Positions 59,142 to 64,000 of a stretch of 64,000 bases of DNA are shown here, in pieces. The translations under genes and the position numbers were made by a program. Each line of letters begins with the position of its first letter. Position 1 is the first letter of the stretch. The stretch is from contig JAZKJF010000003.1 in assembly GCA_040384465.1 (NCBI GenBank), positions 124,001 to 188,000 on the forward strand, in the 5' to 3' direction. Below the pieces are notes generated by a model. The model was not told the origin of the DNA. It worked only from the letters and a program-made list of their open reading frames with translations, and made no database searches. Source of the DNA: UBA5078 sp040384465. GTDB taxonomy: Bacteria > Pseudomonadota > Gammaproteobacteria > Pseudomonadales > Pseudohongiellaceae.

Positions 59142-59729
59142 TCATGTCGTCAGCCCGGCGCCGACACCCAGCAATATGGCCAGGCCGAGGATCGCAAAGA
59201 TCGCCGCCGCAATCATGTGTACCGTGCGCACCGGGACCTTGTCGGCAATCCGATCCCCCAAAATGACAGCGGGCACGTTGGCAATCATCATGCCCAGCGT
59301 TGTCCCCATGACGACGGCCACCAAGGCTTGATAGTGCGCTGACAGCGCCACCGTGGCAACCTGAGTCTTGTCTCCCATTTCCGCGAGGAAGAACGCCACC
59401 AGTGTGGCGCCGAACACGCCCATGCGCGCCAGCTTGGCGTCGTCTTCTTCAAACTTATCGGGGATCAGAGTCCAGCCCGCCATCGCGAGAAACGACAGCC
59501 CCAAAATCCAGCGCATCGTGTCCGGAGCAATCAACGCAGTCAGCCAGGCGCCGATTGCTCCGGCAAAACCGTGATTGAGCATTGTCGCCACCAGAATGCC
59601 GAGGATAATCGGCACGGGCCGACGGAACTTCGCGGCGAGGATAAACGCCAGCAACTGGGTCTTGTCGCCAATCTCGGCCAGCGCCACCACTCCAGTGGAA
59701 ATCAGAAACGCGTCCACACCACTCTCCAC
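59142..59729 (-). CDS. TMEM165/GDT1 (UPF0016) family cation exporter, probable Mn2+ exporter
   Basis: 195 aa, six hydrophobic helices in two inverted halves. Each half carries the family signature: AEIGDKTQ at 18-25 and AEMGDKTQ at 116-123, whose acidic residues bind the cation. Bacterial members (MneA) export manganese. Start is GTG; the GTG four codons on (59717) has GGAG six bases upstream and fits homologues better. I looked for a yybP-ykoY Mn riboswitch upstream and saw none. Confidence 0.9.
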   Translation of the reverse strand: MESGVDAFLISTGVVALAEIGDKTQLLAFILAAKFRRPVPIILGILVATMLNHGFAGAIGAWLTALIAPDTMRWILGLSFLAMAGWTLIPDKFEEDDAKLARMGVFGATLVAFFLAEMGDKTQVATVALSAHYQALVAVVMGTTLGMMIANVPAVILGDRIADKVPVRTVHMIAAAIFAILGLAILLGVGAGLTT

Positions 59730-59838
59730 AACCCAATCCCCCAGACCATCTCAGAAAATATGTTCCCTCCAGAATCAGAGGGGCAGCGATTATAGGCAAC
59801 CGTGCAGCCACAGGTCTATGCTTGCAGGTCTATGCTGA

Positions 59839-61125
59839 TCAACGCAGGAGATCGCTGCGCCGGTACGCACGGTTGATGTCGCTAGACAGTGTCGTCAGCT
59901 CATCGACGCGCTGCTGTGCTGGCACGCCATCAGCGGCCTGCAATGAAGGTTCAGTGGCCAGCAGCGCATGCAGCTCGTCGACACTGCTGTCTAGGGCTTG
60001 CAGCGCGGAGCGAATGCGACTGCGGTAAAGATCGCGCTGCATCTCTATCTCGCGATACTGTGGATTTTCTCTGCGCACGGTCGCGCAGGAGCGCACGACC
60101 TGGCCGTCGCCATTGACCACATCCGCGCAGACATATTCAGAAATGTAGCGTTCGACGGGGCGCTCAATCTGGAATGGCAATGTACGCAGAGAATAGTCGG
60201 CCAGATAGTACTCGGTCAGCGCTCTGCCATAGAGCAAGGAGAAGTGCGCCTGCCGGGACATGGCCTGCTCCGCTGTACTGGCAGCGCCCCCATCCTGTGG
60301 GAGCGAGCCCGCTCGCGAAACCTGCGCCAATGGAGCACCAAACTCCGCTCCGCTGATGCGGGAGAGCGCCGATCCGTAGATCTCATACAACTCTTCAATC
60401 TGTCGGATATTGCTCAGGGAGGAATCCCCCAGCAGGTTGCCGCGCAGAGCCTGCAGCTTCCAGTCGCCCAGCGCTACCACTGCCTCTGCATAGGCTTGCG
60501 TGCCTGGCGCATGCAGGCGGGTATTCAGGTAATAAGCCAGCTGCTCCCGGTCATCCACTTCTTGCCAGGCACCCGCGGCCTTGTGAGCGGCAGTCAATTC
60601 CTGCAGTACCGGCAACTGCTGCGGACTGAGCAAACCATCACTGATACGGGTAATGTTCAAGGCGCGTTCGAAGACTGCGGCGGCCGACTGGTGCTGACCG
60701 ATCTGCGTGTAGTAGCGCCCCATGTCCAGCAGTGCTTCTATCAGACTGACGTCGTAGGGGCCTGCGTTGCTCTCCAGCGCAGCCAGATTTTCCTCAAAAA
60801 GGGTGAGTTGCCGACTGATTTCGAGTGCGGTCTGCTCATCAACGACAGGAGCAGCGGCCGGATCAACAGCAGGGCTTGGTTGCGAACCATCATAAATGAC
60901 ATCGTCGAAGATAGTGGCACCATCAATGACGACGGCAGCGCCGACTGCAGCACCGCCCGTCTGGTCGGGCGTCGCGACGCCATCTGCAGCCCACAGTGGG
61001 ATGGCACCCAGAGCCAAGGCCATAGTCGTCACGGCCAGTGCTGTGGACATCAGCATGGCGAGGCGACAGCGCCTCGCCCCTGACTTATAAAGGACTCGCA
61101 ATTCTTGCACGTGCAGATACATCAC
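59839..61125 (-). CDS. Secreted TPR-type protein with an in-frame REP sequence
   Basis: 428 aa. A signal-like helix lies at about 24-46 (LMSTALAVTTMALALGAIPLWA) after an unusually long, basic n-region; starts at 61122 or 61056 are alternatives. Residues about 95-260 have helical-repeat character (LLDMGRYYTQIGQHQSAAAVFERAL is a TPR). Residues near 280-290 (VSRAGSLPQD) are encoded by a Pseudomonas-type REP core at 60297-60319. C-terminal half is helical with two Cys (YVCADV, RSCATV). Function unknown. Confidence 0.78.
   Translation of the reverse strand: MMYLHVQELRVLYKSGARRCRLAMLMSTALAVTTMALALGAIPLWAADGVATPDQTGGAAVGAAVVIDGATIFDDVIYDGSQPSPAVDPAAAPVVDEQTALEISRQLTLFEENLAALESNAGPYDVSLIEALLDMGRYYTQIGQHQSAAAVFERALNITRISDGLLSPQQLPVLQELTAAHKAAGAWQEVDDREQLAYYLNTRLHAPGTQAYAEAVVALGDWKLQALRGNLLGDSSLSNIRQIEELYEIYGSALSRISGAEFGAPLAQVSRAGSLPQDGGAASTAEQAMSRQAHFSLLYGRALTEYYLADYSLRTLPFQIERPVERYISEYVCADVVNGDGQVVRSCATVRRENPQYREIEMQRDLYRSRIRSALQALDSSVDELHALLATEPSLQAADGVPAQQRVDELTTLSSDINRAYRRSDLLR
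60297..60319. repeat. REP-like palindromic core inside a coding region
   Basis: GTGGGAGCGAGCCCGCTCGC followed by GAA: the GCGAGC/GCTCGC palindrome with the GTGGGAGC head is the well-known Pseudomonas REP type. It lies wholly inside the TPR-protein gene and keeps its frame. Confidence 0.75.
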
Positions 61126-61295
61126 TTTCTCGCCTGTACTTTCATCTAGGTTCTCGCGTCATGAGAGGGCAAATTCCACGTCACACCAATCAGATTGACT
61201 CACTTCATGCGCGCAGGTCACACTACCGGCCACCCCCTGTACCAGACCTGAACAATCAAAACATTAACCGGGGGACTTACGCAAGGAGACCCAGT

Positions 61296-61934
61296 ATGAA
61301 CAAGATCACCCTGACAGCCTCGGCGCTAGCCCTGGTCTGTTGCACCAGTATCATCAGCGCGCAAAACAACAGCATGAGCTTCTTCATCACCAGCGTTGGT
61401 TCTGGCAATGGTGCCAACCTCGGCGGTCTGGACGGTGCAGACGCTCACTGTGCCGCGCTGGCAACAGCCGCTGGCTCTAGTGGCAAGACTTGGCGTGCCT
61501 ATCTGAGCACACAAGGCGCAGGCGCCGTGAATGCGCGTGACCGCATTGGTACTGGCCCCTGGTTCAATGCCAAAGGCGTCCAGATCGCTGCCAATGTCGC
61601 CGAACTGCACAGTGAGGCCGCACTGACCGGCAAGGAAAATTCGCTGACCGAAGCAGGCAATACAGTCAACGGCCGGGGCGACGAACCCAACCAGCACGAC
61701 ATCCTGACCGGCTCGCAGGCCGACGGCACAACCTTCACGGATGGGGCTGATCACACCTGCAACAACTGGACAAGCAGCAGTGAAGGCACTGCGGCAGTCG
61801 GTCACTTCGACCGTCAGGGCGGCGGTGCCAACCCAACCTCCTGGAACAGCGCGCACTCTTCACGCAGTTGCAGTCAGGAAGACCTGATCGCCACCGGCGG
61901 CAATGGTTACTTCTACTGTTTCGCCACCGACTGA
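61296..61934 (+). CDS. Secreted lectin-like protein
   Basis: 212 aa. Signal peptide 1-22 (LALVCCTSIISA-Q). Start at 61296 has AAGGAG seven bases upstream. The mature protein is one domain: SFFITSVGSGNGANLGGLDGADAHC, KTWRAYLSTQG, RDRIGTGPWFNAKG, HTCNNWTSSSEGTA and a terminal GNGYFYCFATD. Conserved Trp, Gly and four spaced Cys suggest a C-type-lectin-like fold, as in secreted proteins often annotated lectin in this class. Ligand unknown. Codon use is normal for the window. Confidence 0.75.
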   Translation: MNKITLTASALALVCCTSIISAQNNSMSFFITSVGSGNGANLGGLDGADAHCAALATAAGSSGKTWRAYLSTQGAGAVNARDRIGTGPWFNAKGVQIAANVAELHSEAALTGKENSLTEAGNTVNGRGDEPNQHDILTGSQADGTTFTDGADHTCNNWTSSSEGTAAVGHFDRQGGGANPTSWNSAHSSRSCSQEDLIATGGNGYFYCFATD

Positions 61935-62012
61935 TGAACGCCTGGGCTGCCGAGGAGATCGTGCCCCGGCAGTCCCGGTTGCGCTTGCAACCACCCGCTA
62001 AGCAGGTCGACC

Positions 62013-62978
62013 ATGGATTTCAAGGACTACTACAAGACTCTGGACGTCGCTACCGACGCCGATCTCAAGACCATCAAAACAGCCTATCGCCGCCTGGCGC
62101 GCAAATACCACCCCGATGTCAGTACCGAGCACGACGCCGAGAAGCAATTCAAGGAAGTCTCGGAAGCCTATGAAGTGCTCTCTGATGACAAGAAACGTGC
62201 TGAATATGACGAGTTGCGCCAGTATGGCCGCTCGGGCCAGAGCTTCGAACCGCCACCTGGCTGGCAGCGCAGCGGTCGACAGGAAAACCAGTCCAGTGGC
62301 AACGCTGACTTCTCGGATTTCTTCGAAAATATCTTCGGCGGCGGCCGCTTCCATCAGAACGCTGGCACGGGAGGTCAGGCCTTTGATGGCAGCGAGGACT
62401 TCGGCTCCAGTCGCGGTCGCGACATAGAGGTCGAGTGGCCATTGTTGCTGGAAGAAACGCTCTCGGATGAATCCCGCAGCATCGAATACCACCTGCCGCA
62501 CTACAGTGAAACCGGCCGCCAGCCGGATATCCGCAAGTCACTCAAGGTCAAGATTCCCGCTGGCGTCGCCGACGGTGAACGCATCCGCATCAAAGGCCAG
62601 GGCGCTCCCGGGTTTGGCAACGGTCCCGCTGGGGACCTCTACTTGCGCGTGCGGCTGGTCCCTCATCCCTTGTTCGACGTCAGTGGCCACGACCTCACCA
62701 TCACCGTGCCGGTGACTCCCTGGGAGGCCGCGCTGGGAACCAGCATCACTGTCCCCACGCTCACCGGAAAAATCAGCTTGAAACTCGCTGCCAACAGCCA
62801 GAGCGGGCAGAGGTTACGCATCAAAGAACGGGGTTTGAAGACGAAAACGGGACACGGTGACCTGTTTGCACTGCTCAAGGTGGTCATGCCACCGAGCACC
62901 GACAACGAGACCCGGGAACTCTGGCAGACGCTCGCCAGCAAGGCCGGCTTCAATCCCCGCAAAGATTGGGAGGTGTGA
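62013..62978 (+). CDS. cbpA: DnaJ-class co-chaperone CbpA
   Basis: 321 aa. J-domain 1-70 with the HPD motif (KYHPDVS), a Gly/Phe/Pro linker (70-130) without zinc finger, and two DnaJ C-terminal beta domains (about 130-300; RIRIKGQGAPGFGNGPAGDLYLRV). Stimulates DnaK and binds curved DNA in stationary phase. Its stop is 3 bp before cbpM, whose product inhibits it. Confidence 0.95.
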   Translation: MDFKDYYKTLDVATDADLKTIKTAYRRLARKYHPDVSTEHDAEKQFKEVSEAYEVLSDDKKRAEYDELRQYGRSGQSFEPPPGWQRSGRQENQSSGNADFSDFFENIFGGGRFHQNAGTGGQAFDGSEDFGSSRGRDIEVEWPLLLEETLSDESRSIEYHLPHYSETGRQPDIRKSLKVKIPAGVADGERIRIKGQGAPGFGNGPAGDLYLRVRLVPHPLFDVSGHDLTITVPVTPWEAALGTSITVPTLTGKISLKLAANSQSGQRLRIKERGLKTKTGHGDLFALLKVVMPPSTDNETRELWQTLASKAGFNPRKDWEV

Positions 62979-62980
62979 TC

Positions 62981-63286
62981 ATGCACACTGAATACATCGT
63001 CAGTCTGAGACTGGTGGACGCGTGCCACGCACTGGAACTGACCTCACCGCAGGTACTGGAAATCGTCGCACACGGCATCGTGGCCCCAACGGGAGAGACG
63101 CCTGAGGATTGGCTCTTTGACCTGCAGATGATCAGCACTGCAAAACGCGCCCTGCGGCTGCAGCGCGATTTGCAATTGGAGTGGTCAGCGGTCGCCCTGG
63201 TGCTGGAGTTGATAGAAGAACGGGACCGTCTGCGTGACGAGAACATCACGCTGCGGCGCCGTCTCCAACGCTTCCTGCATGATTGA
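62981..63286 (+). CDS. cbpM: Chaperone modulator CbpM
   Basis: 101 aa. Binds the CbpA J-domain and blocks its action on DnaK. MerR-like helical start (HALELTSPQVLEIVAHGIVAPTG) and a helical C-terminus ending RLRDENITLRRRLQRFLHD. ATG 62981 has GGGAGG seven bases upstream; the longer frame to 62966 begins inside cbpA. Directly after cbpA, as expected. Confidence 0.92.
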   Translation: MHTEYIVSLRLVDACHALELTSPQVLEIVAHGIVAPTGETPEDWLFDLQMISTAKRALRLQRDLQLEWSAVALVLELIEERDRLRDENITLRRRLQRFLHD

Positions 63287-63304
63287 ATCGGAGACTTTGC
63301 CTGC

Positions 63305-63781
63305 ATGGCGGTAGAAATCGAACGTAAATTCCTGGTGCATATGGATCGCCTGCCCGCCTTGCCCGCAGGCACACGCCTCTGCCAGGGCTATATCCCGACT
63401 GTCAACAACACCACCGTGCGGGTTCGCCTGAGTGGCATCCGGGCGTTCCTGACTCTTAAAGGCCCCAGTGTGGGTATAAGCCGCCCGGAGTTCGAGTACG
63501 AGATACCTGCACAGGACGCTGAGCAGATGATCGCGCTGTTGTGTACAGGCGGGACCGTCGACAAAGTACGTTACGAGATTGAGCACGAAGGCCTGGTGTG
63601 GGAGCTGGACATTTTCTCAGGTGAGAACGCCGGTCTCGTGGTCGCAGAAATCGAGCTGACCCACGAGGACCAGCCCTTCTCTCTTCCAGAATGGGTGGGC
63701 GAAGAGGTCAGCAGCGACCCCCGCTACTCCAACTTCGCGCTGCTGCAGACTCCGTTCAAGCGCTGGACGGCGCAGCCCTGA
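63305..63781 (+). CDS. CYTH domain phosphatase (inorganic triphosphatase-like)
   Basis: 158 aa tunnel-fold protein. The signature EIERKFLV opens the chain, with basic and acidic strands RVRLSGIRAFLTLKG, VRYEIEHEGLVWELDIFSG and LVVAEIELTHEDQPF lining the tunnel. Small stand-alone CYTH enzymes hydrolyse tripolyphosphate or related triphosphates; class IV adenylyl cyclase is the alternative. 18 bp after cbpM. Confidence 0.9.
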   Translation: MAVEIERKFLVHMDRLPALPAGTRLCQGYIPTVNNTTVRVRLSGIRAFLTLKGPSVGISRPEFEYEIPAQDAEQMIALLCTGGTVDKVRYEIEHEGLVWELDIFSGENAGLVVAEIELTHEDQPFSLPEWVGEEVSSDPRYSNFALLQTPFKRWTAQP

Positions 63782-63823
63782 CAGGCCAGCGCTGCCGCTT
63801 ACGCATTGTTAAGGCTTGCTCCT

Positions 63824-64000
63824 TCAGGGAGCGACGCGCGTAAACTTGCGAATCGCCGTTTCGGCTACTTCGGCCGCGTAGAGATTGCCCTCCTCGTCGA
63901 CAGTCACGCCTTCCGCATGGCTGGTCGTCCCTTCCGGGTCAGTCACCGGGTCCGGCGTAAACGCAGTCACAAAGCCGTCGCGAACACTGCCCACGCGAAT
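63824..64000 (-). CDS. C-terminal end of a second NHL-type propeller protein (start outside window)
   Basis: The last 58 residues are visible on the minus strand; the frame runs off the right edge. Sequence GFVTAFTPDPVTDPEG then SHAEGVTVDEEGNLYAAEV and a terminal AIRKFTRVAP match the last blade of the PAL-like protein at 5647-6687 (WVTAFIPDREV, FLGVDLEGNIYSGEV, VKYIRVRP). This copy keeps a His where the other has Phe. Confidence 0.85.
   Translation of the reverse strand: MRVGSVRDGFVTAFTPDPVTDPEGTTSHAEGVTVDEEGNLYAAEVAETAIRKFTRVAP

Noticed and set aside
59730..59838. yybP-ykoY manganese riboswitch upstream of the GDT1-family gene
   Set aside because: The gap is only about 110 bp and the conserved GGGGAGUAG-type and loop motifs are not present on the minus strand.

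Overview
The window is a contiguous piece of a gammaproteobacterial chromosome with moderately high GC content. Two blocks have the gene order I know from Pseudomonas aeruginosa and relatives. One is mreBCD-maf-rng-yhdP-nitrilase, divergent from gatCAB. The other is hemA-prfA-prmC (with moeB further on), divergent from a TPR lipoprotein gene, lolB, ispE, tRNA-Gln, prs, rplY, pth, ychF and tRNA-Met. This points to Pseudomonadales in the broad sense. Genus cannot be fixed from the sequence. DUF5916, a TonB-dependent receptor and several secreted proteins suit a free-living, probably aquatic, heterotroph. No prophage, transposase or CRISPR array was seen.

Layout. 1-7132: end of an unknown protein, a DUF5916 outer-membrane-type protein, then an operon of an NHL/PAL-like propeller, a glutaminyl cyclase and a lipoprotein aminopeptidase, with a HIT hydrolase gene divergent. 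7146-12715: a long inverted repeat, a translationally coupled aldolase-dehydrogenase/mtnA pair, a lone exbD, a TetR regulator and DUF445. 12766-26587: nitrilase, yhdP, rng, maf and mreDCB on the minus strand, facing gatCAB and a small gene on the plus strand. 26595-31534: a second copy of the repeat, an RhlB-like helicase, rdgC and a TonB-dependent receptor. 31531-41746: moeB and prmC-prfA-hemA on the minus strand, separated by a roughly 6-kb, mostly plus-strand block (split chemoreceptor pair, DUF924, and a membrane protein/HTH regulator/DUF4173 group with twin operators). 42008-49297: envelope and translation housekeeping genes with two tRNAs. 49345-53809: peroxiredoxin, a secreted protein, an ECF sigma factor with candidate anti-sigma and Spy/CnrX-like sensor, a lipoprotein and DUF1653. 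53837-64000: trhO, recQ, PRC-barrel, hemerythrin, DUF3014, a GDT1-type exporter, a TPR protein carrying an in-frame REP sequence, a lectin-like secreted protein, cbpA-cbpM, a CYTH protein and the end of a second NHL protein.

Most notable points: mreC seems to start at AUC; the prs-rplY gap encodes a nested RNA structure ending in seven T; mtnA is coupled to a fused class II aldolase/short-chain dehydrogenase, suggesting a dihydroxyacetone-phosphate-type salvage route; a short-sensor chemoreceptor overlaps a NIT-like gene; and two near-identical palindromic promoters flank a small HTH regulator.
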